Shown piece after piece: positions 25,144 through 36,420 of a stretch of 64,000 nucleotides of DNA. The stretch comes from Zhengitettix transpicula (lineage: Eukaryota; Arthropoda; Insecta; Orthoptera; Tetrigidae). The translations under genes and the position numbers were made by a program. The stretch covers positions 18,496,501 to 18,560,500 of the forward strand of contig CM073596.1 in NCBI GenBank assembly GCA_037074705.1, in the 5' to 3' direction. The notes under the pieces were generated by a model. The model ran no database searches. It saw only the letters and a list, made by a program, of their open reading frames with translations, and was not told the origin of the DNA. How positions within the stretch are numbered: the first letter of the stretch is position 1; each line of letters opens with the position of its first letter.

Positions 25144-25465
25144 GCGATTTAAGTATTTACTAATAATTAAGTACACTAAGCAGAAGCAGATGACGTCACT
25201 ATCTCAGCGTCTTCATTTTCTAAGTGTTTCTGGTGATAAATGAGTGAGTTGTACGGATCTTTCACGTTGTTTAACTGGAAAATTCTGCAAAATTATAGAA
25301 AAGCGATTTTAAGTATTTATTAATAATTAAGTACACTATAAGCAGTAGCTAATGACGTCACTATATTAGATTCTTCATTTTCTAATTGTTTCTGGTAAGA
25401 AGTGAGTGAGTTATACGGATCTTTCACGTTATTTTAACTGGAAAATTTTGCAAAACTAAGGAAAG
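25144..25465 (+). repeat. Tandem duplication, two units of about 160 bp, each with a CRE
   Basis: Unit 1 starts GCGATTTAAGTATTTAC at 25144 and unit 2 starts GCGATTTTAAGTATTTAT at 25303. Both contain TAATAATTAAGTACACTA, a TGACGTCACTA (25191 and 25353), CTTCATTTTCTAA and GGATCTTTCACGTT. They differ at scattered positions, so the duplication is not recent, yet the CRE octamer is identical in both. Confidence 0.75.
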
Positions 25466-25810
25466 TCGTGCCGAAGTTGACTAGTCACAAATTCTGTACT
25501 GCGTCTGAAGGGACCGAAGTCGTGCTCTCTGCATAACGTACGCGTCCACTGGGACAAGTCCACAAGCTTCCTAACTTTACCCCGACCTTCGGATCTCAAA
25601 TGACCGTGGCTGCTAATTAATTGTCCACCAGGAGCACTTTGTCAACATTTATCGCATTTCCGGCCTTTTCATGGGGCTATTTCATTATGAAATTGTTAAT
25701 TTTAAACTTGATAAAGTTCCCCGTTTCTTCACCGAGACTCGGAAGAAAAGGGAATCAACATTGAAAATTTTTGAAATGGGCTGCTCTTAAAGAATATAAG
25801 AACTCCTGTG
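25466..25810. other. Moderately GC-rich spacer
   Basis: Nothing recognised; an 82-codon minus frame (25729-25977) overlaps the SINE and is not a gene. Confidence 0.45.
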
Positions 25811-25982
25811 ATGTTCCTCGTATCACAGAGGTCCCGGATTCGAATCCAGGCGAGGGCGTGGATGTTTGTGTGCGTGAGAGAAGTTCTTGAAAAATCAGTT
25901 CCAAGACAAGGAAAAATTAAGTTCCCATACTGAGTCGCTAATAACGACAGCAGACGATGCGACTGTAAATGAATCAATATAT
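25811..25982 (+). mobile_element. tRNA-derived SINE, 5'-truncated and split by an LTR
   Basis: It has a perfect B box GATTCGAATCC (25837-25847), followed by the same body as the copy at 11346-11536 (GATGTTTGTGTGCGT, ACTGAGTCGCTAATAAC, GATGCGACTGTAA). The A-box end is missing. The tail ends in ATATAT, where the solo LTR is inserted. Confidence 0.72.
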
Positions 25983-26951
25983 TGTAATATACAAAATAAG
26001 GGTCGTTTAATAAATGAAAGAATTATAAACGTTACAAACAATATTTTTTTATTGTGGCAATATCTCAAACAATTACAAATTTATAATATTGAATTTCTCA
26101 GGATCTTCACTGGGTTTGATAATGGACGAATCAATAATATTTATAATCTTATCAACAAAAAATTACAATTAAAACAAAAAGAAATTTACTCGTCAATTAA
26201 ACTGGAACGAAATTTAATTGTGAACGAAATTAAAAGTAAAAAGATTGAATCTGATTAACAATTTTAATCAAAAAGAGAACGAAATTTGACGGCTATCTTT
26301 CAATTACGTTTATATAATTAATTGTTTTTTTAAAATTGTTACTCACGTCTGCCCAGCATTCCAGCCTACCTTTAATTTTCGAAAACACTATTGTGGGTTT
26401 TACACTGCCTCTAAACTCACAGATTCTACACCAAATTTTGAAGCCAAAATTTTATCTGTCGTCAGGGACTCGGATGATCCTCCTTTCGTCATCTATCGGT
26501 TGAACGCTCGCCTTAGGTGACTTCTGCGATTTGTCGATTGGTTAGTCTTTATTGTTCCGGACTTCAACCGAAAATTTTGCTATTTTGGCCGGCTATGGAC
26601 ACAAAAACTGCTTTTTCTTAGCAGGTTCCGACGTTATACTTTAATGAATAATTACTTTGTCATGCTAATTGCCAACCCTGTTGAATTCTCCTTCAAAAAA
26701 CTGTTATACCTCGACGAGGTCTTTCCGTAACTGTATCTCACCACTGCAAACTGATCTTCACCAAACCTTCCTGCAAACTGTATCTCGTTTCGCAATTTGA
26801 GCGCGCATAAGCCATTTTGACGGACCTTCCGACAAAGGAACAGAGCCGGGTTTTCTATTGTTGTTTCAAAAGCTTCTGCCGCTACAAAGGATTTCTCAAA
26901 CAATTTAGATTTTCAATTTCACAATTAATGTCTTAATTAATTGGCATTACA
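25983..26951. mobile_element. Solo LTR (copy 1)
   Basis: The 969-bp block begins TGTAAT and ends ATTACA, the inverted TG...CA ends of an LTR. It is flanked on both sides by ATATAT (25977-25982 and 26952-26957), a likely target duplication. A related block is at 49932-50975. Shared internal landmarks include CTCAGGATCTTCACTGGG, a CGAAAACACTATTG region and CTGGCTATGGACA-type sequence near the middle. No gag or pol frame is present, so LTR-LTR recombination is inferred. A preference for ATAT targets is known for some Ty3/gypsy elements. The coding direction cannot be fixed. Confidence 0.65.
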
Positions 26952-28910
26952 ATATATAAAAGGATATCAATAAGGGTAGCTAGGATATGAAATGAAGAGA
27001 AATTTTAATCAGTCATTGAACCTCTTAGAAAATAGATTCTTTAATAATATATTGATAGACGTTTCATGTTCAGTAATCCCTTGGATAATTCATCTTGGCA
27101 ACTTCCTTACGCAATACTTTCTAAGTACATATAAAATATATATTCTTTAATGTCTCTTTTTAATATTCCGCTTGGCATTTCCGTTTTGTTTCTCGAGTTT
27201 TATTGCTCCGCCTGGAACAAGTATAATTTTATGTCCTTCTCTGTTTATCGTAGTAATATTTAAGATGGCGAAGGCAATACTAAAGTGAGTTATCGTGGGA
27301 AATGATCTGTTGATATCAAAAGGCAACCGTGATGAACACCGACCATTTATAGAATCTCCACTGTTGACTCTGGCATTAAGCCTTCTTTCCCAGTTGCTTT
27401 CTTTAAATTGCCGTGATCCTGCCTTTTCCCTTCGCTTCGCTTCTTTATTTATTTCTTTCTGACAGTGCGTGCTGCAGTCTCGGCACGCCATGGAAATCGA
27501 TTCTTGCAAACTTTTCAGGTAAATCGGACCTCAACCGAATGCAACGTAGCTCTGTTCTAAACCACAAGCGAAAACGAGTACACGTTCAAACTACGCCACT
27601 GCATTCACGTGTGAAAAATCGCAATACACTGACAAAATTATCACATGTAACAATGTTTATATCCAGTGTTTTCTCCCCTCTACTTGGTAAACTTTGAGAA
27701 ATTCCCTTGGAGATTAGAAATTATTTCCACAAGCGTGACACCACATTACTCTAACCATTGACACTTGAAATTAATTTTTTATTGAATTCATTCAATTATT
27801 TTAATACATATCTGACAACCATCACGGCGCAGGCAGTCGAAACGTTGTTGGCTTTCAAAACAACTGCTCATTCACGTAATTCTCCGGGAAATCCTTCTTC
27901 CTCCAATATCCATTATACTATTGAAAATTTATTAATAATTAAATTTAATAATAACAGATATGAAACTCCATTTGGGTAACTTAAAATTTACCTTCTTTCT
28001 CTATCCCTACAGATTATCCTATGAAACTACTGAAACGTGTCACCTCTAACTAAACGATTAATTACTTTTCCTTCTCGAAGATTGTATGCCTATTTTATAT
28101 TCAGTTTCATTTCTAGTTTACTAATTAATATATTTATAAATTCAACATTTATTCTTTTCTTTCCTTGTGACAATTTATTTTTCACTGTTCGGAGCATTAT
28201 AATACAAGTTTTCAGCTTTAACTGTTAAGATTAAAGGTTTTTTTTAATGAAACCAATTTAAAAAACAACATTTTCATTTCGGTTTTTAAAAACCACAATC
28301 GTCTCTTTCAACAAAATCATTAGTTGGAACAAAGATTCATTGAAGTGGAATTACTTAACTAGTGGTTTATAATATAATATAATGTTGATATTAAAAATAA
28401 GGAATTCGAGGTACAGAAACAATGCATACTTTTATAAATAAAATGATCCTTATATTCTATTAAGCGCACATATTTTATGTTTGTTTCAACTTTTAAAAGG
28501 TTCATCGTTATTCCGCACAAATTGGGTGAAATGAAATATTTTCTACTTCTATTATAAATAGATAAATTGGCAATTAATAAAAAACAAGTTAGTAATGAAA
28601 TTGATAAAAGTATTACGCAAAGTTCCGATCTTCTTTTAGGAATTCATGAGGTGTATACTGGAGTTGGAGTATTTTAAATAATTTGTATACGTTGCAAAGT
28701 TCTTTAATTTAATACCTGCAAAAATTAAAATTATATAATTAAATTTTGAGTAAAATTTCAAAGGCTGCAATTCATGAAGTAACAGAAAATACCAAGAAGG
28801 AACGTCCAATTGCTGTCAGGCCAAAAATGAAATTAATAATTATTTGATATATTTTAAATTTACAATAAATATTTTAAAAAGTTAATAAATTAATTAAATA
28901 AATATAATTG
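26952..28910. other. Unassigned spacer
   Basis: Overlapping frames of 94-120 codons on opposite strands near 27147-27697 lack domains. A CTGACAA...CGAAACGTTGTT string near 27811-27850 weakly resembles the hammerhead motif. Confidence 0.45.
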
Positions 28911-28945
28911 TACGGCGTTTCGGCCATTATTTAAGACTTTATCAG
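28911..28945 (-). ncRNA. Hammerhead-like core, degenerate
   Basis: Minus strand: CTGATAA, then GTC and GGC flanking TTAAATAAT, CGAAAC, GCC and GTA. The cleavage triplet and GAAA box are kept; CTGATGA has become CTGATAA. Part of the same scattered motif family. Confidence 0.38.
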
Positions 28946-29358
28946 GAGTACATTCTGTTTCAATAGGCAGTGAAGACCGAGCATGCCTTTAAAATTATAC
29001 TTAAAATTTATTTATCAATTTTTGGCAGATATTAATTGAAGAACTAGGCAATGTATACAAATTATTCATATTACTCAGATTCCAATGAAAACCTGTTTAA
29101 GAACTAATTTAAGGATAATTATATTTTTATTAGTGGCTATATTACATTTTTGTGACATGTCCAATTAATTTTTAGCGAAATTAAAATGTCATAATTATAA
29201 TTGTTAACGTTCTCTGTATGGTTGAATTGAAAAATAAATAAATTAAGGTAAGAGAGAATTTTTCTCTTCATATAAAATGTTCAGAGTAGTGTAAGCAAAT
29301 ATTATAATTGGAACATTTAAATGAGAATATAATACGTCGGTATAAAATTTAATTATTA
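28946..29358. other. AT-rich spacer
   Basis: Nothing recognised. Confidence 0.5.
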
Positions 29359-29600
29359 GATTAAATAGCCAAATACAGAAAAAAATTAAGTGGTGATATC
29401 ATATAACACACAAAGTTTCAGGGATCTTTGTTCCTTTCGTCAGGTTATTGGGGAAAATAACGAGAGCCAGGAGCGACACAAACACACAATTGCAGTTGAG
29501 GAACTGACTTATTTCTTATAATTTTATTCTGATAGGCTAAACCTCCACTTTCACCCAGAAACGTTATGTCATCACTTAATTTTGTCTGTCTATTTAATCT
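29359..29600. mobile_element. Inverted-repeat element with two outward hammerhead-like cores
   Basis: The termini AGATTAAATAG...AAAATTAAGTGGTGAT and ATCACTTAATTTTGTC...CTATTTAATCT are inverted repeats of about 45-60 bp. A minus-strand core (CTGACGA at 29443-29437, GAAAC at 29419-29415) and a plus-strand core (CTGATAG at 29529, GAAAC at 29558-29562) face outward from the middle. The middle contains GAGCGACACA and GCAGTTGAGGAACTGAC, related to the palindromic centre of the element at 2449-2845. Non-coding. Confidence 0.55.
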
Positions 29601-30106
29601 GATAACTAATTTAAAACATGAAATGAATCAGTATATTTGGTAAGGAAGTTTCCGGTGTTCGTTGGAGTTACGCTACTGGGCGATGTAATCTCACTAGAAG
29701 GGTGCAAAAGATGCTGCTGTTGCAGAAAATATGGAGGAAAGGAAGGAGGACGGTAAGACGAATGGCTCAAATCCCGGACGTGCCAACCTTTGAGCGTTGG
29801 AGGGCCTGAAGACGGGAAGTTGTTGTTGGCAAGACTGACTGATAGCCTCGTTCTCTTTGATGTTCCGCAAAGTGTCTCGTTACGCATAGCGACGTCGAAG
29901 GCGGGTCACGTTTAAAACTCACGCTTAAACTCAGACTTCCCAATTGCAGTTATTTGTCACGTTGCCACTTAGACCGGGCAAATTGCTATACCTCGTTATA
30001 CGCATTAGAGAACGGAACTATAGTTTTCGTCTCACTCCTTCGTTTTGTCGAAGTTCATGGAGCGTTAAGAATATTCCAAAATGGAAACATAATTGCAATA
30101 AAGCTA
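29601..30106. other. Unassigned spacer
   Basis: A 93-codon minus frame (29606-29887) is serine/proline-rich without a domain. Nothing recognised. Confidence 0.45.
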
Positions 30107-31573
30107 TCTATTTTTAACCTAAATATTAAAAAAGTATGTATATATGTATTTACGTTAATTTATATAAAAAATTAAACGATTGGATAGATTGCAACAAAAA
30201 TTGGTAGTCGTATTCATCAAAACACGAGAAACGGTGCTGTTGGTGTGAGAAATCCATAGCATAAATGTGAAAATAATTAAAAAACAATTACTGCACGTCA
30301 AGATACAATGACGTCAGAGAGAGAGAGAGGGAGACAGACTTTACTACGCGACTAATAATGGAAATAGTTCCCTTTTCCGTAATGAAATAAAGCAGAAATA
30401 TTTTCATTGAATTAAAAGTATAATTTTATCCAGTAATATCCTGTCGAATGATAATTAAAAACAATACGAAATACTTAACGATCCTTGCGGAAAATGTAAA
30501 TTAATTTTCGGGCCATATAAGTGACTCCAATATGGCGACTATTTGTTGACATTATGAATCTAGCTAACAATTTCATCAACTTAATCTTTCGTAATGTTCG
30601 AAGACGGATGGACAATTATATCCTGCAATACTCGTGGAGTATGGTTAAGTATTCTATTCGTAAAGAAAAACGGAGGTATGTTGGTTGGGATTGATGCAAT
30701 AAAATTGAATGTATTTTACAGCTGTTCAATTAATGCATTATCGGTCGAAAGTATGTACGGAACTAGGAACATTCGTAATTATTGACCCCCAAGTATTTAA
30801 AAAAGTCATACGTTTGTTTTTCCTGTTTCGAGTGTTATGTCTTCTACATCTTTTCCTAAACACATGTATTCTGTCTTCTGTAAATTTATGTTCAGTCCCC
30901 ATTTATTCTTCTATGAGCTTATTTGTCATGTATGTCATGTCCTCTTCATCTCCTGCAAATATTACCTGATCGTTAAAGAATTATAAATGGAAAATTTTGA
31001 TCATTTTGACTGTAATTAATGCGCGCCAATAGACAATGACGTCACGCTAGAGAGAAGTTACTACGCGACGAACAAAGGAAATATTACCTTTTTCCGTAAT
31101 GAAATAAAGCAGAAATATTCCAATACAATAAAATGTATCATTTTAACCAGTAATACTCCATCGAATGATAATAAAAAAAACAATACGAAATACTTTACGA
31201 TCCTTGCGGAAAATGTAAGTTGATTTTCGGCCATATTAGTGGCTCCAATATTTGTATACATTGTGAATATAGCCAATAATTTCATCACTTTCATCTTTCG
31301 TAATATCTGAAGGCTGAGGGACAATTATATCCTGCAATCCTCAAGGAGTATATTTAAGAAGAAAGTCGGAGGTATGTTTGTAGGGATTGATGCAATAAAA
31401 TTCCATGCATTTTACTGCTGTTGAATTAATAGACTATCTTTCGAAAGAACGTACGGAACTAGGAACAGTTAGGTTTAGGTTAAATCACTTCTTGACTAAA
31501 GATTAATATAGAATTAAATACTTTTTCGGATTTATATAAATAAGTACACGGGTAACCCCGGGCCCACTGCCAG
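30107..31573 (+). mobile_element. Composite Helitron-like element with captured RT fragment (copy 2)
   Basis: Same order as 7580-9001: family-2 unit, RT fragment (30769-30973, reversed), second family-2 unit. The 5' end is A|TC followed by a small insertion before ATATTAAAAAAGTATG. The 3' end is decayed: ACCCCGGGCCCACTGCCAG where GGGCACCCAGCTAG is expected. Both unit halves keep a TGACGTCA, the first beside a GA tract (30317-30330). Confidence 0.7.
30769..30973 (-). pseudogene. Captured RT fragment
   Basis: About 205 bp matching 8183-8391 and 35961-36173 with the same end points. It has a small deletion near 30900-30910 relative to the others. Not functional. Confidence 0.7.
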
Positions 31574-32977
31574 TATTAAATATTTTACAAATATGTTTCT
31601 CGGGTCATGTGAATGAAACGGTATGGCATGTAACCAAGGCGTCTATTGCTAATAATTTCAGACTTAATCAATTCTCTAACTGGAAACGATTAATAATTTT
31701 TCTCCAGTGTTCTGTTACGACTCTAGTCCTGTTTCTTCCCACAGGAGTGCCTATTTACTGGCGATTGTGACCGAACCTCTGTTCCTGCGATTCGTTCTAC
31801 AAGCGAGCTCCTCGTGCTGGACCTCCAGACTAGGGCTCTGCCACTTTGGCATTCCGCGCTTTCCTCGGCGCAGTAAATCTATAAACAGCGACAAAGGGAG
31901 GCTATCGCCTCGAGACTCCTCATTGTATTCGGAGGCAGCGCTTTCAACCCGAGCAAGATCGCTAAGGGAAGGCGAGGGAGACACAGTATGTGTGGATTGG
32001 TGAAAGTGGAGGTGGTGGAGGGGTTCAGGGGAAAAAAAGAAGAGGGAAACGAAAAAAAAAACTACTTCTGGATCCTTCAACATAAATTTGTGGAGCAGGA
32101 AAAGGAAACCATTGTTTACTTGTTTTTGTTCTCAGAGAATCGCGCACAAAAAGTAGAATAAAAGGTCAATGTGCGGGTAATTCATAAGAGCCTAGACTCC
32201 CCGAATACGAAGAGACTTATCCTGGAACAGTGGACCTGAAAAGTCCTATTCGGAAACGTTTGTATTGATTCACATGTGTAGTAGTGAATGTCGTTTGGAG
32301 AACAACGAAGCAACAATAATTTGACTGAGGGAGTCGTTTATATGTTTCAGCGTATATCTGTCCTTCGTGATTTAACACATCTTCTCAATTAATACACTAT
32401 CGCAACGATATTACACGCAGTATTATATTTTTACGAGTGGTGAGTAGATGTTTGAATGTATCGTAGTGAGCCCTCCATGGAATTCTGCAGAATATAATGA
32501 TAACGAGTCTCGTAACAATAATGGATTATATGATATGACCTAGTTTTGAGGGAAGTCAGCTTGATGATTGGGCTGTGGTGGACTGTGCGTATCCGCCGCC
32601 ATTCGAGGTCCGGACAAACATCTACCTGAAGCTTTCAACGTGAAGTTCGGCATTTTGGTGTCCACACGATCAACACATTTCAGATCCAAATTCGGTACGC
32701 GGTTTTAAAATTATAGACGTTACAAAACTTTTTTTTAGATAATTACCAACGAATTTGCTTATTCTATCCCAAAAAAGTTACTGAGTAAAATAGTAACAAA
32801 ATTATTATTATTATTACAAGTTGAATGCATGTCTGTGATAATAAGGTCGAAATGAAGGTACTGTGATTTTCTCTTGAGCCACTTGCGTGCTGTTGAAGTC
32901 AAGCCTTTTTCGAGTTTCCGCCAGCAGCCAAACAATTCTAGGGAATTGCCTGCAGGCTGCCGTCCGACGAGTAAACA
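31574..32977. other. Unassigned DNA with a GC-rich patch (about 31740-32000)
   Basis: Frames of 98 and 110 codons overlap on opposite strands in the patch. No domain seen. Confidence 0.4.
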
Positions 32978-34123
32978 TTTTTTTTAGGGTAACAGGCTAC
33001 ATGAGAGTAATCCACGTTGGGCAGCTCCCCTTTAATAGCATAGGAAGAGATTTGAAAGGGAAGATGCGGAAGGGTAGAAGAAGGTAGCCAAGGGTTACTA
33101 GGGTCCCCGGGCTATATTTTAAGGATCCTACCCGGCATTCGCCTAAAGAAATGCAGGGATAACCCTAGAAAAACCTGCATCAGGTAGGTCGGGCATTGGG
33201 TACTTGTCCCACGCCCTTCCGATAGCGGGAGAGGAGTTTGATGTGGGGACGCAGCATTCCCTTCTCCGTGCCTCGACCAGTTTAGGAGGCAGCTGGCCGA
33301 CTATTCCAATGGGAATAGCGGACAACTCTTACCGTATGCCCAAGGTCTGTGACCCCAGAACATACACCTCTCAGAACAGGCCGAGGTGTCTCGGTTTGTG
33401 GGAACCTTAGTTAAAAAACGGAGAGGAAAAGGCATCACTAAAAGTAGCCCCTTCGATCTCTCTTATAAGGTTCAGCCTGCGAGAGAACATCCCTCGCAGG
33501 TTACCTGCGAGAGAATCCTCTCGCAGGCTTTCCTGGGATATCTCGACGAGTAAACATAAAATTTGCTACTATTTAATACCGATTCCTCTAAAAAGGCCTG
33601 CGAGGGCTATTCTCTCGCAGGTAGAACCTTGAGGGAGAGATACGAAGGGGCTACCTTTGGGGATGCTTTTTGCTCTCCGTTTTTGAACTAAGGTTCCCAC
33701 AAGCCGAGGCACCTCGGCCTCTTTTGAGAGGCGTTTGTTCCGGGGTCACAGCCCTTCGGCCTACGGTAAGTGTTGTTTTTAGTTCCCATTGGAACAGTCG
33801 GCCAGCTGCCTCCTAAACTGGTCGAGGTACGGAGAATGGAATGCTGCGTCCCCACAGGAAGCTCTTCTCCCGCTATCGGAAGGGCGTGGGACAAGTACCC
33901 AATGCCCGACCTACCTGAAGCTGGTTTTACTAGGGTTTTCCCTGCATTACTTTTAGGCGAATGCCGGGTAGGATCCTTAAACTATAGCCCGGGAGCCCTA
34001 GTTAACCCTTGGCTACCTTCCTCTACCCTTCCGCATCTCCCCTTTCAAATCCCTTCCTATGCTATTAAAGGGGAGGTGCCGCCATGTTGATTACCCTCAT
34101 GTAGCCTGTTACCCTAAAAAAAA
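32978..34123. mobile_element. FB foldback element, complete long palindrome
   Basis: The left arm (about 32978-33430) and right arm (about 33655-34123) are near-perfect inverted repeats of about 450 bp. They end in a T8 run followed by AGGGTAACAGGCTACATG and its inverse. The spacer (33431-33654) holds six CCTGCGAGAG half-sites. The arms contain long frames on both strands (for example one starting MSHALPIAGEE), repeated with changes in other copies. I take these as GC-driven, but their persistence is noted. No transposase. Other copies or pieces: 5945-6367, 40573-41490, 47990-48390, 48665-48735. Confidence 0.8.
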
Positions 34124-35429
34124 TACCGATCCCAGAAAATAAGTTAAATAAATTCTTATAAACATTATTAGAACAAATTGTTGCATTCAAACCACTGTCG
34201 TTTTTTTTGTATCAATTACACCATGATTCGTTTCCCCCTCATCACTAACTACGTACTCTTGTTTATTTATCCCTAATGGTTTAAATCAGCCACATTTTGT
34301 AATGAAATATTTCTTAATTTTCAAAAATATTTAATTTTGAATATTTCTGAAGTTTAGCATCTAAAAATGAAATATATAGCACCATTTAAATAAACACAAT
34401 CATTTCTATAAAATTATTCGACTATTTTTTTCTCATTATCTTAACGAGTCTTTTTACAATTTGTGACTGATTTTAACCATAGGGCGTGAAATATAAACAA
34501 AATAAAATAAATCAGTCAAAATGAATTTGTATGCTATTCAGATTTTTTATTTGCATATATTCTGGGTTAAATGCATTAATGATTGCCCTAGTGCAGAGAA
34601 CAGAATAAATATTCTGGAATTTTCCTCGTTCGTGTTACATTGCAGCTATATTTAAGAAAGTTGTTTGATAGTTCGAAGGCCGGCAAAGATCACAGAGAAT
34701 TACCTGGTTATGCAGATATTGTTAATTGCTCGGCACTACGCGAGTAAAATTAGTCGAGAGCGATTGTGATGGAAGCGCGACTCTTGTGGCGTTGAAGCAA
34801 TTATCTTTGGAGCAGAAACAGCCCTGTGCAACGCTGACCTCGACACGGGTGTTCCAGTTTCAACTCCCTCAACCTCGCGTGTGCTCGGGAGGAGATTCTC
34901 CTCGCCACCGCCCCAAGGTTAAAGCGTATCGGAAGGCGCCCTCACTTTATTGGGCCTGCACGGCGAGCAGTTTTAATTAGGCAGCCAATATGCATGCATC
35001 GCGTGCAGCCGGATATAATTATGCTGCAACTCCCGGGGAAGTACCGTGCATGAACGGATCGCTTTCGCCACCGTCTTCAGCTGCCAACAGCAATTCTGAC
35101 ATTATTTTCTTCCATATTAATTAGAACCTCTCTCAGGATACTAAACATACGCCAAAAAATCTTGAAACCATTCAAATTTCAGAGGTTATTAAGAAACTTC
35201 AAGAATCCTAGCAGTCATATTAATCGCTATGTTTATCTGACATTAGTTGAATAAATAAAATGCATCAGAAACAATTTAATAGTCAACATACGAATTAAAC
35301 GTGAAATTACGAATATCACACGACGTTCGTTTCCTGTTTTGGAAATTTATCAGGTTTAAAACTATCAGATAACAGATTTGGTGCTGTTGAATTGGAATTA
35401 ATATAATTTATTTCCTGTAATTCTTCTTC
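34124..35429. other. Unassigned DNA, GC-rich patch at about 34730-35090
   Basis: An 84-codon frame in the patch has no domain. Nothing recognised. Confidence 0.45.
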
Positions 35430-36420
35430 TTCGACTTTTCCCCCTTTTATAGGTTAGCAATCTTCAATTTCCATTTCTGTCTGTCGTTCCAATCTTCCTA
35501 TCCTCCATTATGGTTTTAACGTGGGTTTTCCACTTTAATCTGGGTCTGCCCCGTTTATTTTTTCCAGGAGGTGACCATTGGTATATTTCTTTTGGCCATC
35601 TTACATTTTCCATTCTTGGTACGTGACCATACCATTTAAGGGTTTGATTTTCAATCCTTTTAACGACAGACGTGGTTACGTTCATTTCTTTCCAAATGTG
35701 CTCATTTTTAACTTTATCCTGTCTTGTTTTTTTGAAGACTTCTAAGAAAATCGAATTCTACTGTTCTAATTTTGTTCTTTTGTAATTCTGTCAGGGGCCA
35801 AGTTTAACTTCCACAACACAGAATGTTCTGTATTATGCTCTTATAAATTTTGAGTTTTGTTTCCTCCGTTAAATTTTTATTCCAAATTATTCCGTGTAAA
35901 ATCTTGGCAGCATTCTTTGCCATTGCAATTTTAGTTTGTATATCTCTTTCACATGTTCCTACATTCGTAATTATTGACCCCAAGTAATTAAAAAATTCAT
36001 ACTTGTTTTATTTTTCCTTTTTTCGAGTGTTATGTCTTCTACATCTTTTCCTAAACACATGTATTCTGTCTTCTGTAAAGTTATGTTCAGTCCCCATTTT
36101 TTTATATTCTTCATGAGCTTATTTATCATGTATGTCATGTCCTCTTCATCTCCTGCAAATATTACCTGATCGTCGTCGAACAACAATGAATGTAGTATCC
36201 TATCTCCTATAGGAATGCCCAGTCCAGAACATTTTTTATACCATAAATTAAGTGCCTGATCTAAAGAAATATTAAGAAGTATCTATGACACACTGGATCC
36301 CTGCTTAAGGCCTTTATTCACTCTGAATTCTTCTGTAAGTTAATTCTCTATTTTAACTCCTAACAAAATTCATCTGAGGTTTAATATAAGCTATCCTTGA
36401 TTTCTTTGAATTTATATATT
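35430..36420 (-). pseudogene. Degraded non-LTR retrotransposon reverse transcriptase, C-terminal half
   Basis: Read on the minus strand from about 36420. A GLKQGSS-type segment (RT motif 4) is followed by LLFDDDQVIFAGDEEDM, the catalytic FADDQ block with Ala changed to Asp. Next come NKLMKNIKKWGLNITLQKTE, then a thumb segment with IYKSIIQNILCCGS and ELQKNKIR, and finally TLKWYGHVPRM and KRGRPRLKW near 35500-35640, the usual C-terminal signature of insect LINE RTs. Frameshifts and in-frame stops separate these blocks, so it is dead. The N-terminal RT motifs, endonuclease and ORF1 are absent. Segment 35961-36173 is the sequence captured by the three composite Helitrons; this copy is a family representative, not necessarily the donor. 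Confidence 0.82.

Noticed and set aside
28700..28740. Minus-strand TTTTTGCAG|GTATTA as a second ratchet point
   Set aside because: The donor GTATTA is a poor match and the surrounding tract is simply AT-rich.
30709..30969. + strand frame of 86 codons
   Set aside because: It reads across a Helitron unit and the antisense of the captured RT fragment; homologous copies at 7580 and 44037 do not keep it.
33476..33621. CRISPR array
   Set aside because: The short repeats are inverted, few and unevenly spaced, and the DNA is eukaryotic.
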